The translations under genes and the position numbers were made by a program. Below, one piece after another: positions 1 to 9,989 of a stretch of DNA of 64,000 nt; position 1 is the stretch's first letter, and each line of letters begins with the position of its first letter. The DNA is taken from the NCBI GenBank assembly GCA_033557465.1, contig CM066031.1, forward strand, positions 1,443,178,163-1,443,242,162, read 5' to 3'. This DNA is from Ichthyophis bannanicus (lineage: Eukaryota > Chordata > Amphibia > Gymnophiona > Ichthyophiidae). The notes beneath the pieces were generated by a model. The model worked only from the letters and a program-made list of their open reading frames with translations. It was not told the DNA's origin and made no database searches.

Positions 1-1350
1 GGTGATCTACATCAGCGCTGACCACATATGAGTTTTTAATATATCAGGCCCAAAGGATTTTGCAGTTTGGTGCTGTGGGCTGGCTGTCATGATTGTCAAT
101 AGCGTGGCTGCAGATAATGTCATCTCAAGACTGTGGCTGCACTAGGGCCACTGCACATTGCAGCAGTGTTTACAGCACCGATGCTCCCCACCAATGTAAG
201 CACTAGTCCAGTAAGATGCACAGCACCAAACTTGTGCTTACCTTGTGGGGGGGGGGGCACTGGGACCACTGCAATTGGCTAAAAAAATAAAATAAAATAG
301 CCCTTTTCTCCTCCCCAAAAGATCAGCATCCCCCTCCCCGAACAGCACTCAACATCATGGCTCTCTCCCCCCCCCCCCCATCCTGCCCCAGATAGGATGT
401 GATATCAGGCCAGCCCCCTCACCCTTCCCCACCAATCTCCCTATGCTCCTGCCCCATCTCTTGCACTTCTCAAAATGGCACCAGTCTCACAGGGGATGGG
501 GCCTGGACTATCACTTCCTATCCGGGGCAGGTTAGGGGAAAGACAGCTCCATGTTGTTGGGTGCGGTCCAGGAAGTGGGGTGCTGATCTTTGGGGGAGGC
601 CTTTGCGGGTGCCACAGATCATTCAATCCACAGCACCCGATTTGTGCTTACATTGGGGGAGGCCAGGCAGCCACTAAGAAAAAGGACATAGCATTTATTA
701 CTGCTTGTCTTTTCCCTGCATCCGCAGCTCCAGGCCTGCGTTCCCTGCATTAGCAGGTAGTGCGGATACTTCCATGCTGCCTGTTGCAGGGAACATGAGC
801 TTACTGGAGCTGGTGTGTGGTGCCAGTGGTATTTATAATCCTACAGTCATCAAAAGGATGACGTACTCGGTCTCCAAGCTGCTGGAAGGGGAGCACAACC
901 CAGAGGAAAGGGACTGGACTGCCGTTTAGGAACAGGCCTGCATTAGCAGGTAGTGCGGATGCTTCCACACTACCTGTTGTGGGGAGCATGGGCCTATGCA
1001 GTAATTGTAAGCCATGTGCGGTAACTGCAGGACAGATGCTGTGCACTGCCCCCTGCAACTACCACAGGATTTGCACCTACCGCATGGCTTTGACAACATT
1101 TGCCTTGTAGTAGGTGCAAAAACCATTACTGCAGCTTAGTAAACATGTCCTTAAGGTAAGTTGCCCTCTTCTTTTTCTGTACCAGCCTTTGTGGCTAAGA
1201 TCCCTCCTATAATTGCAGCTTGCTCATTTTGACTTCTAATATATTTGTGTTCAGATTTCTGGATTGTTACAATCTATTTATAGCAGTTTTGAAGAAATTC
1301 ACCTGAGGCAGCATACAGTAAACTTAACAGGACATAAGCAATTTATAACC
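1..1350. other. Unassigned non-coding stretch
   Basis: No convincing gene is visible. The stretch holds several G or C homopolymer runs and a duplicated block of about 60 bp: the sequence around GCATTAGCAGGTAGTGCGGA at about 748 recurs at about 940, each copy followed by a similar CTTCCA...CTACCTGTTG segment. The short reading frames overlap on both strands and have no family features. It may be an old unclassified repeat. Confidence 0.5.
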
Positions 1351-1354
1351 ATAG

Positions 1355-1397
1355 TGTGTATGCTTTGTAGCGCTATATAAATGATTAAAAGTAGTAG
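1355..1397 (+). repeat. L2 LINE 3' tail fragment
   Basis: The segment TGTAGCGCTATATAAAT followed by a TAG repeat matches the ends of the L2 copies at 37480-37545 and 39040-39085 in this window. Provirus A was inserted into this TAG tail; the rest of the repeat resumes at 7705. Confidence 0.6.
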
Positions 1398-1791
1398 TGA
1401 GGTAGAAATCCAGACAGGGCTGAGAGCTGGAAGGGTTAAGTGAAAAGGATACACCCCTTTTGGTGAAGTCATACCCTGGTACATGCTTGTCCCTCCCCTA
1501 TTCCTTTGTCCCGCTGCTCTCTCTGCTTGCTAGAGATAACTACTCTCCCTCTGCTTCGCTAGAGATAAGAGTACAGTCGACTTTCTCCAATCAGGACTAT
1601 ACTGTAGTAAAGTGACCAGTCATGAAGAAATGCTGTAATAATCTGATAAGAAGTCTATATAATCTCTCTGAGCCCTCTGGTGAGGGCCCAGAATTTGGAA
1701 AAACTATTTTCTCTGGGTCTGTGCACATTAAACCATTGTTTCCTTCTAAGACTCCTTGGGTGTTTCTTTCTTCACTCGTTTATCTGCTACA
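1398..1791 (+). repeat. 5' LTR of provirus A
   Basis: 394 bp, TGAGGTAG...GCTACA. It contains a TATATAA box at 1656-1662 and an ATTAAA poly(A)-signal variant at 1727-1732, which gives a plausible U3-R-U5 layout. It is matched by the 3' LTR at 7313-7704. Confidence 0.93.
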
Positions 1792-1795
1792 TTTT

Positions 1796-1813
1796 TGGTT
1801 CCCTGACCCGGCT
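1796..1813 (+). promoter_or_regulatory. Primer binding site, tRNA-Glu type
   Basis: TGGTTCCCTGACCCGGCT begins 4 nt after the LTR. The first 13 nt are complementary to the 3' end of vertebrate tRNA-Glu(CTC) including CCA. The following bases match imperfectly. Proviruses B and C use a tRNA-Gly-type site instead. Confidence 0.7.
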
Positions 1814-1870
1814 GAGACAGCGAGATAAGAAAGAAAAGGTTATCTTGCTACCTCTAGGTAGAGACCTAAA

Positions 1871-2880
1871 TGGCTCAGGAGATGCTACGGGAAACACTGT
1901 CGCATACTTTTGTCTCATAGCCCACAGGAAATGCAGCCTAAATTAAAATCACAATTGCCTGATTTAGAGCAGGAGCCAGAGACAGAAGAATTCCCCCCTT
2001 TCCCTCCTCCCAGGCAGAGTCCTGTGACTTCAGCTAGGTCGGCAGTCTCAGCAGGGAATTCGGCTAGTTCTTCCCCGCCCCTCTCAACAGATACTACATT
2101 CTCTGACAGTCAGAAGAGCAGTGAGGGAAACATACAAATGCCAGTTTCAGATACAGACCTGCCCAGCACTTCAGAAAGTTCCCAGAGTCCCAGATCTGAA
2201 GAATGTCAGTTCCACGTTCGTACACCCTCCCACCCCCCCCCCCCCCCCGTACTAGGCGCACTGCGACCTCATTTGGGGCCCCAGCGAGAAGCACCGAGAG
2301 ACTTTCCTGACCTAAAACCCCACTGGGCGGCAAACAGTGATGCAGGCCGCCTTGCTCTGAATTGTTATCATCAGGCTCTCCTTGAAGGCTTTACAAGGGG
2401 AGCCAGAAAGCGATGAATGTAGGGAAAATATCTGAAGTACTGCAAATCCCTGATGAGAGCCCTGGCCAGTTTTATGAAAGACTCTGTGAATCTTTCCATG
2501 TTTACACTCCATTTGACCCCGAAGCACTTGAAAACCAGCGGATGGTGAATACAGCGTTTGTGGGACATTCGAAGGAAACTTCAGAAGCTTGAAGGTTTTG
2601 CTGGAATGAATAACCCAGCGGATGGAAGTTGCTATGAAAGTATTTGTGAACAGAGATCAGGAGATGAAGCGTGAGTGTGAACAAAAGATGAAAAAGAAAG
2701 CTGATATGTTAGCAGCGGCGCTAGTCGAGAAAGGACAAGGAAAGTCGACGTGGGAACCGAGAAGCCGAGGCCGGGGTAGAGGAACCCGGCGAGGATCATT
2801 GGAGCAAGGACTATTGGAACGAGATCAATGTGCCTATTGCAGAGGAATGGACCACTGAAAAAGAGAAGAAAAAAATGAAT
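1871..2880 (+). pseudogene. gag: gag relic of provirus A
   Basis: Broken gag. An open stretch at about 1910-2416 is rich in Ser, Pro and Glu with a C7+ run, like the proline-rich segment of gammaretroviral Gag. After a frame change, 2411-2580 resembles the C-terminal capsid region of provirus B. 2622-2858 is the basic, charged region before nucleocapsid and ends in the first half of a zinc knuckle (C-x2-C-x4-H), which is cut by a stop. A recognisable matrix domain with an N-myristoylation start, as seen in provirus B, is absent. The stop and frame changes make this a pseudogene. Confidence 0.8.
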
Positions 2881-2884
2881 GTCC

Positions 2885-4870
2885 CAATTGTGTCAGGCAA
2901 TATTCCCTGCCCCGAAGAGATGTTGAGGGCGTTCATAAACATCTCCAGCAACTACTTAAGTCTGGACTCCTGAAAACCATGCCAATCACCCTGGAATACC
3001 CCTTTGCTGACAGTTCAAAAACCAGGTACTGATGATTACCGACCTGTGCAGGACCTATGGAAGGTCAATGAAGCTGTTGTTACCATTCATCCTGTTGTGC
3101 CAAACCCCTACAATTTACTGAGTTTGATTCCTGCACAAGCAACCTGCTTCATTGTTCTGGACTTAAAGGATGCCTTTTTCTGCTTGAGATTGGCCACTCC
3201 TAGCCAGCCACTGTTTGCATTTGAATGGAAAGACCCTATTACTGGCAGTAAGGGTCAGTTGACATGGACACGGTTACCCCAAGGATTCAAAAACTCCCCC
3301 ACGCTGTTTGGGGATGCACTTAGTCAAGATTTGCATCAGTTCCAGTCTTGCCCTTCTCAACACGTGTTGCTACAATATGTGGATGATTTACTCATTGCTG
3401 CCGTTTCCCGGGAAGAATATCTAGCCGCTACTTCAGAACTTCTACACCTACTTTGGAAGTCTGGCTATCTGGTGTCCCAAAGTAAGGCCCAATTGTGCCA
3501 GACTGAAGTCAGATACTTGGGATTCCATGTTGCCCAAGGCCTTCAAAGATTGGGCTCTGAGTGGAGGGAGGCTGTTTGTTCTATTCCTGAGCCACAAAAT
3601 CGCAGGCAGTTAAGAGGCTTCTTAGGGGCTGCCAGTTTTTGTCAAATCTGGATACCAAACTATGCAGTGTTGGCAAAACCCCTGTATGCCGCTACAACAG
3701 GGGGCGAACGAGATCCTTTTGACTGGGGCCCGGACCAAAAGGAGGCCTTTCAGAATATGAAGAAGGCTTTACTATCAGCCCCCAGTCTAGGACTGCCCAA
3801 CGTGGAAAAACCATTCCATCTGTACGTCCATCAAGAAAGGGGGATGGCAGTTGATGTCCTCACTCAGAGCCTAGGTTCCTGGCAACGACCGGTGGCTTAT
3901 CTGTCCAAACAGCTGGATCCAGTGGCAAGAGGGTGGCCTTCTTGTCTCCGCGCAGTAGCAACAACAGCTCTCTTGGCAACAGAGGCTGATAAATTGTCCC
4001 TTGGGCAAGAACTGTATGTTAAAGTGCCACATGCAGTACTGACACTGAAGGAGTACAAAGGCAATTATTGGTTTACCAATGAGCGGATAACAAAGTTCCA
4101 GAGCATGCTGTGTGCGAATCCTCGGGTTCACTTGGAGATAGTGAAAACACTCAATCCTGCTACTCTACTCCCTGTAGCACCTGGGATACCTGAACATGAT
4201 TGTATCCAGGTTATGGATGAAGTGTACTCCAGCCGTCCGGATTTGAAGGATGTACCGCTGGCCTCTCCTGATGTTCAATACTTTACCGATGGCAGCAGTT
4301 TCGTGGAAGATGGACAGCGGAAGGCCGGATATGCTGTGGTCACTCCTGGGGTTGTTGTGGAGGCTGAGCCCTTACCCTTAGGGACGTCTGCCCAGAAAGC
4401 TGAACTCATTGACCTTACTCGAGCACTCCAGTTAGCTGCAGGTCTGAAGGCAAACAATTTCACTGATTCTAAGTATGCATTCACTACACTCCATGCCCAT
4501 GGGGCCCTCTATAGAGAGAAGGGACTCAAATTCAAGCGGGAAATCTATAAAGTATGGGAGGGAGATTTTGGAGTTACTAGAGGCTGTGTGGGCACCAGAA
4601 GCGGTGGCTGTTGTTCACTGCAAGGCACACCGAGGAGACACTCTGGTCATCCCGGGTAACCGCAGGGCAGATAGGGAGGCCAAGTTAGCAGCCCAGCAAG
4701 GAACAGTCCCAGTAAGTGTTCAAGCCCCCGTTTCCAATTCCTATGTCAGTGGGACCCACGTTATACCAGGAAAGAGATGGATTTCTTCACTCAGGAAGGG
4801 GCTACTCTCACTACTGCTGGGTGGTTGCGGTTACTGGGAGATCCACCCCGATATGTTATCCCCGAGAGTC
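2885..4870 (+). pseudogene. pol: pol relic of provirus A: reverse transcriptase and RNase H (no protease)
   Basis: A long open stretch (3004-4659) carries the reverse transcriptase, with the catalytic YVDD box at about 3379-3390, a connection domain, and RNase H with its first Asp in FTDGSS (about 4282). The residues before RT at 2900-2990 match the region just before RT in provirus B, but the sequence jumps there directly from nucleocapsid, so the whole protease is deleted. A frameshift near 4550 moves the end of RNase H into another frame (to about 4870). In life the enzyme copies viral RNA into DNA. Confidence 0.88.
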
Positions 4871-4884
4871 TAGCACCTGCTTTT

Positions 4885-5845
4885 GTCTGACGATTTCATG
4901 AGACCACCCACTTAGGCAAGACCTCCATGCACACCATTGTACAGTCTTATTTCTATGTCCCACATCTGTCTGCCTTAACGGCAGCTGCAGCACATCGCTG
5001 TCTCCAATGTGCTAGGAATAACCCCCGCCAAGGGCCTCTACTCCCAGTTTCCATACAGGCAGATGGGGCTGCCCCTATGGAGAAGATTGTAGTTGATGTC
5101 ACTGAGTTACCCCGAGTAAGGGGTTATCGATATCTGCTGGTGATAGTATGTACATTTTCAGGATGGGTTGAGGCCTACCCTTGTAGAACAGAGACAGCCC
5201 GAGAGGTTACCAGGGCCCTGCTGAAAGAGATCATTCCCAGGTTTGGCCTACCTCTTACTATAGAGTCAGATAATGGCCCTGCGTTTGTTGCCAAGTGCCT
5301 TCAAGACCTTTCTAAGGCCCTCCAAATTACCTGGAAACTTCACACTGCTTACCGCCCACAGAATTCGGGAAAGGATGAACCAAACTCTGAAGCTCCAGTT
5401 GTCTAAACTCTGTCAGGAAGCTCATCTTATGTGGGATCAGGCTTTGCCGATAGCCCTTCTCCGGGTCCGGTCCTCCCCAATTCGGGCCTTGGGAATATCC
5501 CCTTATGTAGTACTGTATGGTCGACCACCACCCATTGTTCAGGGTCTTAAGGGAGACCTAGAGCAGATAGGTAATGAACTTACGAGACAACACCTACTGG
5601 CATTGGGATCTGTTTTTCAGTCTTTGAACAGGTGGATACAAGAGCGACTGCCTATCTCTTTGTCAGAGCCGCTCCATCCCCACCAGCCGGGAGATTGTGT
5701 ATGGATTAAGGAATGGAAACGTGAACCACTGTGCCCTACCTGGAGAGGTCCTTACACAGTTCTCCTAGCCACACCGACTACAGTCAAGGTCGCAGAGGTT
5801 ACCCCGTGGATTCATCATACTCATCTTAAAGAAAGCTGCTCCTGA
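4885..5845 (+). pseudogene. pol: integrase relic of provirus A
   Basis: The region 4927-5406 has the C-x2-C half of the zinc-binding domain, the first core Asp in VDVTE and the second Asp in SDNGP. A small deletion near 5371 changes frame exactly at the third catalytic residue, so the Glu seen in the provirus B motif is lost. 5380-5845 continues in another frame with the C-terminal DNA-binding domain, including a WRGPY motif. The reader should treat 4927-5406 and 5273-5845 as two broken pieces of one domain series. Confidence 0.87.
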
Positions 5846-6026
5846 CTTGGATGATAAGTGGACAACACGAACAATCTCAGGATCCCTTATGCCTCACGCT
5901 GCGGAGAACCAGGGAATCGACAGACAACAGAGCCCTGCGCTCGCCGCATACCGGAAGCCAGCTAGTCTACGCACGGCAGAAGCTTGAGGAGTCATCTTCA
6001 GATACTGTTAGTGGGACATAAGCTCC

Positions 6027-7154
6027 ATGGTCGGTATGCACCTGCTCATGCTGACTTTTGTTCTGGCATTCATGTGGGGCCTTCCCTTACTGGCCTCAAG
6101 GACTATAAATGTAGTAACACTACTTGCCGGGACTGCTTTGAATACCTCAGACTTTTGTGTACGCAGCTCATCGCAGCCTGGAGTTTTTTTATCAACATGC
6201 CTTATTGCTGTACCCACTACTTTGTGTGAAATGCAAACGTTTACTGTAATGCATAATCTGAACTGCAAACAGCCAAAGCTAACCTTTTCTATATTTTTCT
6301 ACTTCATTGGTGTTACTCGTCCTACCTCAGCCTATTTTAACAAGGCCCCTTTCTCCTTGCAGGTTGTCTCCACGCTTAAAGCTACAGATGGCTTTATTTT
6401 TGTAAATGCCACTAAAGGGGTTTTTAATGTGTCTAACACCGTATTATCATGCAAGTCTATTATGAAGGTATCTTATGCTTACACAGAAATGTATCTTCCC
6501 TTAGGATGGTTTTTGTTATGTGGTAAAACTGCTTACACTTATGTTCCCATAAACGCTACTGGAGGTCCTTGCACTTTTGGCAGACTTATTACTGCTGCTT
6601 TCTCTCATACCCATAGTAAGGTTAGCTCCCACTCACGCTATCCTCAATCAAAACCTATGCCTTCTACCTGTAACTCTAATGTGGAACCTTATAGTGATCA
6701 GACAGCTCTAGGACTGGCAATATCCATTGTAGGAGCACCTGGGTTAGCTTTGCACAACACTATGGAAGTAAGCCGTATTGCTTGTTCCTTGGCCAAATCC
6801 ATTAATCTTACCTCAACCATCCTAGCCACTATGAATCATGAGATGTCCGGTCTGCGGATGGCAATTCTGCAGAATAGGATGACCATTGATTTTCTGCTTC
6901 TACGGTTAAATCATGGCTGTGAGGAATTTGAGGGTATGTGTTGTTTTAATCTCACTGATGAGAGTGTTTCCATTGAACCCTCTATTCAAGACCTACGCGA
7001 TCTAGCTAATCATATCACCGCCCCTTCTATAGGTGCTGGGTGGTTTGCGGAATGGTTCAATTGGTTAGGTGGACTTAATACCCTAGTGGTAGGGGTTCTC
7101 CTTATTCTCCTGCTATGTATTATCCTGCCATGCTGTATCCCTATCCTTATCTGA
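6027..7154 (+). CDS. env: Env glycoprotein of provirus A (375 aa, short surface subunit)
   Basis: An intact 375-codon frame. The first 23 residues form a hydrophobic signal peptide. A surface-like segment of about 200 aa with N-glycosylation sites follows, then a hydrophobic fusion-peptide-like stretch (about residues 227-245). A heptad region leads into a C-x6-C-C motif (CEEFEGMCC, about residue 303), and a C-terminal membrane anchor rich in Leu, Ile and Cys ends the protein. No clear R-x-K/R-R cleavage site remains. The C-x6-C-C type and surrounding residues differ from the provirus B env, so this env is from another lineage. At 375 aa it is shorter than usual gammaretroviral Env (about 600 aa or more); either the surface subunit is naturally small or it carries an internal deletion. 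Confidence 0.85.
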   Translation: MVGMHLLMLTFVLAFMWGLPLLASRTINVVTLLAGTALNTSDFCVRSSSQPGVFLSTCLIAVPTTLCEMQTFTVMHNLNCKQPKLTFSIFFYFIGVTRPTSAYFNKAPFSLQVVSTLKATDGFIFVNATKGVFNVSNTVLSCKSIMKVSYAYTEMYLPLGWFLLCGKTAYTYVPINATGGPCTFGRLITAAFSHTHSKVSSHSRYPQSKPMPSTCNSNVEPYSDQTALGLAISIVGAPGLALHNTMEVSRIACSLAKSINLTSTILATMNHEMSGLRMAILQNRMTIDFLLLRLNHGCEEFEGMCCFNLTDESVSIEPSIQDLRDLANHITAPSIGAGWFAEWFNWLGGLNTLVVGVLLILLLCIILPCCIPILI

Positions 7155-7297
7155 TTTATTACCTCCACCATTGAGACCATGGTGGAGCGGAAAACTGCTG
7201 CCCATGTGATGGCAGTATGCAAATACAAATCCCTTCCACAGTCAGATCAACTACTATGAGGAAAAACTGACCTCCTTCACAAGGCAAATTTTTCCCT

Positions 7298-7312
7298 TAA
7301 AAAAGTGGGGAA
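7298..7312 (+). promoter_or_regulatory. Polypurine tract of provirus A
   Basis: The purine run AAAAAAGTGGGGAA lies immediately before the 3' LTR. This is where plus-strand priming is expected. Confidence 0.8.
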
Positions 7313-7704
7313 TGAGGTAGAAATCCAGACAGGGCTGAGAGCTGGAAGGGTTAAGTGAAAAGGATACACCCCTCTTGGTGACGTCATACCCTGGTACATG
7401 CTTGTCCCTCCCCTATTCCTTTGTCCTGCTGCTCTCTCTGCTTGCTAGAGATAACTACTCTCCCTCTGATTTGCTAGAGATAAGAGTACAGTTGACTTTC
7501 TCGTCGGGACTATACTGTAATAAAGTGACCAATCATGAAGAAATGCTGTAATAATCTGATAAGAAGTCTATATAATCTCTCTGAGCCCTCTGGTGAGGGC
7601 CCAGAATTTGGAAAAACTATTTTCTCTGGGTCTGTGCACATTAAACCATTGTTTCCTTCTAAGACTCCTTGGGTGTTTCTTTCTTCACTCGTTTATCTGC
7701 TACA
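7313..7704 (+). repeat. 3' LTR of provirus A
   Basis: 392 bp, near-identical to 1398-1791. The main differences cluster between 7465 and 7540, where a short block before GGACTATAC is altered. Confidence 0.93.
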
Positions 7705-7735
7705 GTAGGAGTAGTAGTAGTAGTAGTAGTAGTAA
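7705..7735. repeat. TAG/GTA microsatellite
   Basis: About ten TAG units continue the L2 tail that was interrupted by provirus A. The first four bases, GTAG, are the target duplication. 7736-7866 is unassigned and contains short T and G runs. Confidence 0.8.
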
Positions 7736-7866
7736 GAGACACTAGGGAGGCTTGTTTACAAAGTCGCAGTAGCAGTTTCCGATCGTTATCAGAGCCACGG
7801 CCCCATTGATTTCAAGCCCCCAGGACTATTTTTTTTTGGGGGGGGGATTCCAGTGTTATCTACTAT

Positions 7867-8421
7867 TGTGGTAGGCTATGGCTTAGCATGGCCTGCTATT
7901 ATGAAGGGCCTGTAAGTTAGTCCTAGATCCTAACTCCCATTATAGCTAGAAAAGAACCAAAAATCTGTGAGAAATGAGAAAACTGTTTTTGAAATGCTTA
8001 ATAAGAAGTTTTCATGAATTCAGAAATCTTCTATTATTCTCTTGTGTGTGAAAGAACAGAAATGTAACAGTATATGCATTCCAGAAGCCGAAGTTAACCT
8101 TGCAGTAGAAAAGTAACGAGAATCAGAACTGTACCATTGTTCAAGCAATCCTAAGGAGGGGGCCGGTTGCTAGGCTCCGGAGGGATTTCTAATTGGACAA
8201 ATGAAGGGAATGTATAACCAATGAGAAGTTTGCATGTATCGAGCTAGAACCAATAGAGAATTCTCATGTATCAAACTGAAAAAGAGGTATGTCTCTGTAT
8301 AAAAAAACTTTTGCTCAGTACCTTTTGAAGCTTTGACTGACTGGGCCTGTGCACATTAAACTGGCTTGGACCCTGCCAATTGACTCCTGGATTTATACAT
8401 TGACTGCACTTTGCTACAACA
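7867..8421 (+). repeat. 5' LTR of provirus C
   Basis: 555 bp, TGTGGTAGGC...CTACAACA. It aligns with 19886-20404 and, more distantly, with the LTRs of provirus B (51048, 60246). The poly(A) signal variant ATTAAA lies in GTGCACATTAAACTGG. A block present here at about 8089-8122 is missing from the 3' copy. Confidence 0.88.
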
Positions 8422-8427
8422 TATTCT

Positions 8428-8445
8428 TGGTGCATTGGCCGGGAA
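8428..8445 (+). promoter_or_regulatory. Primer binding site, tRNA-Gly(GCC) type
   Basis: TGGTGCATTGGCCGGGAA is complementary over 18 nt to the 3' end of vertebrate tRNA-Gly(GCC) including CCA. It starts 6 nt after the LTR. Confidence 0.8.
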
Positions 8446-9060
8446 GTGCGAGTGGTAAATGTATTCAAGTGAATAGTCCACGTAATTCACCTTGAGGTTT
8501 GGTCCAGTTGGAACCATGTCTGTCCGACCGCAGGGGAACTTCTCAGGCGCCGCCGATCACTTTGTATCAGAGAGGGTTCTGCCTGTCTCGGTGGGCCATC
8601 GGGTCCAGCTGGCTAACACCTCCGACCCGGGGGAGTCCAGGGTCCAACCCACAAACTGGCTTGGTATGAGGAACTGGATCCGGTGAGTAGATATTTTCTT
8701 GTTTAAAAGTCAGTGCAGCCTGGGGAAACAGTCTTGCATGAGTATGCGCAGGACTACTTTGGTATATTTGGTATAGACTAACTGGGAAAAATCTCGCATA
8801 AGTATGGGCGAGACAAGGGAGCCTGATCACCTTCCATAAGGGCGGTCCTAGTAAGCTCCGCATAAGAGAAAGCGGCAGCTGAAGCCATCGATCCTTCTTG
8901 TTTGGAATAGTCAGTCAGTCAGAAAACCTGGGCACTTGAAATATTGAAAAATGATTTCTTGTTGAAATATGATTGCTTGTGTGAGTGAGAGGTCTTGAAA
9001 TACAGGCCGAGCGAGAGCGGACGTCTGAGTAGCGCAGTTCCTGTTTGTCTGTTCTTACTG
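8446..9060 (+). other. Leader of provirus C
   Basis: Untranslated leader, clearly alignable with 51603-52180 of provirus B (shared blocks such as TGTCTGTCCGACCGCAGGGG and CACCTCCGA). It is expected to hold the packaging signal and splice donor; a CCGGTGAGTAG context at about 8679-8690 is a plausible donor. Similarity ends near 9060, where inserted DNA begins. Confidence 0.7.
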
Positions 9061-9985
9061 TTTGTTGTTTGTCTCTGATTTTTGTTATCTGTTAAAACCG
9101 CGAGTTTCCCTTCTGGTATGATGTAAGATGATTCTGTTGGGTAATTTGTGACAGTTTACCGATTAAGAAATAGTATTAAGAAGGCAGGAATCACGTTTAA
9201 ATCAAGAAGCTGTCTCATTCATTCTAGTTTTTTGTTCCTTCAGCACAGCATGAAGCTAGCTTGTGGAGAGAGACGGGGCGTGTTTGAAGACAGGAATGTG
9301 CAGTGTCTTTTTAACCCTGTGAAGGCTTAATCTCAACACTTTGTAGCTGGGTTAATTTGTGCTTATTTTAAGAAAATTGTACCTGTTTTATTCAATATGT
9401 TTTAATAGTGATGTTCCTTCTGCTATGGTCATGTATTATATATCATTTAATAGGAATGTTTAGTCAGAATTTTGAATCCTGATAGTTTTGGGCTTAGCCT
9501 GGAAAGGGTTAAGTTCTTATTAACCCCTTTTGAGCTCCTTAGCTGTTCTTGATTATATCTCAGCCCTGCTTTGTGGTACGGACCAAGTGAGGAGGATTTT
9601 GTAGAGCTAGTATTACGTGTTACGGCATGTTACCTTAAAATAAATACTTTATTCCGATCAGATAGGCAGATTTTATGGTCCAAACAGAAATAAGAGAGAA
9701 ATTCAGGAAACTGCTTTTGTTTTCCCTTTGTCCTACGAAGTAGAGGTTAAGAACCATTCCGAACCAGTAGTACCAGATCGCGACTTGAAATGAATGGATA
9801 AGGAGTTCATCGTGTATGAATTCTAGTTCCTGATATACTGCAGCAAGCACCTCATAGAAAACATACTTATTGTTAATAAAAAATAAGATAGAAAAAAAAA
9901 GTGTATATGTATTCTAGATATCCACCCACTTCATGGAAAAAGTATTTGGAATGTCTTTTGAATATCTGCTTCCTAAAATTGTAAG
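9061..9985. other. Unassigned AT-rich stretch inside provirus C
   Basis: No family is recognised. Short frames on both strands look random. An inverted pair GGGTTAA/TTAACCC lies near 9505-9530. Confidence 0.4.
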
Positions 9986-9989
9986 ATTT

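Larger units (their letters stand above)
1398..7704 (+). mobile_element. Provirus A: gammaretrovirus-like endogenous retrovirus
   Basis: A 6.3-kb provirus with two LTRs starting TG and ending CA. It is flanked by the 4-bp target duplication GTAG (1394-1397 and 7705-7708) inside a TAG microsatellite. The order is LTR, primer site, gag relic, RT-RNase H, integrase, env, polypurine tract, LTR. Protease is missing and gag and pol have frameshifts, so it cannot replicate by itself. The LTRs differ at roughly ten positions plus one small indel over about 392 bp (my count by eye), which indicates a moderately recent insertion. The pol sequence is closest to that of provirus B in this window, but the env belongs to another lineage. 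Confidence 0.93.
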
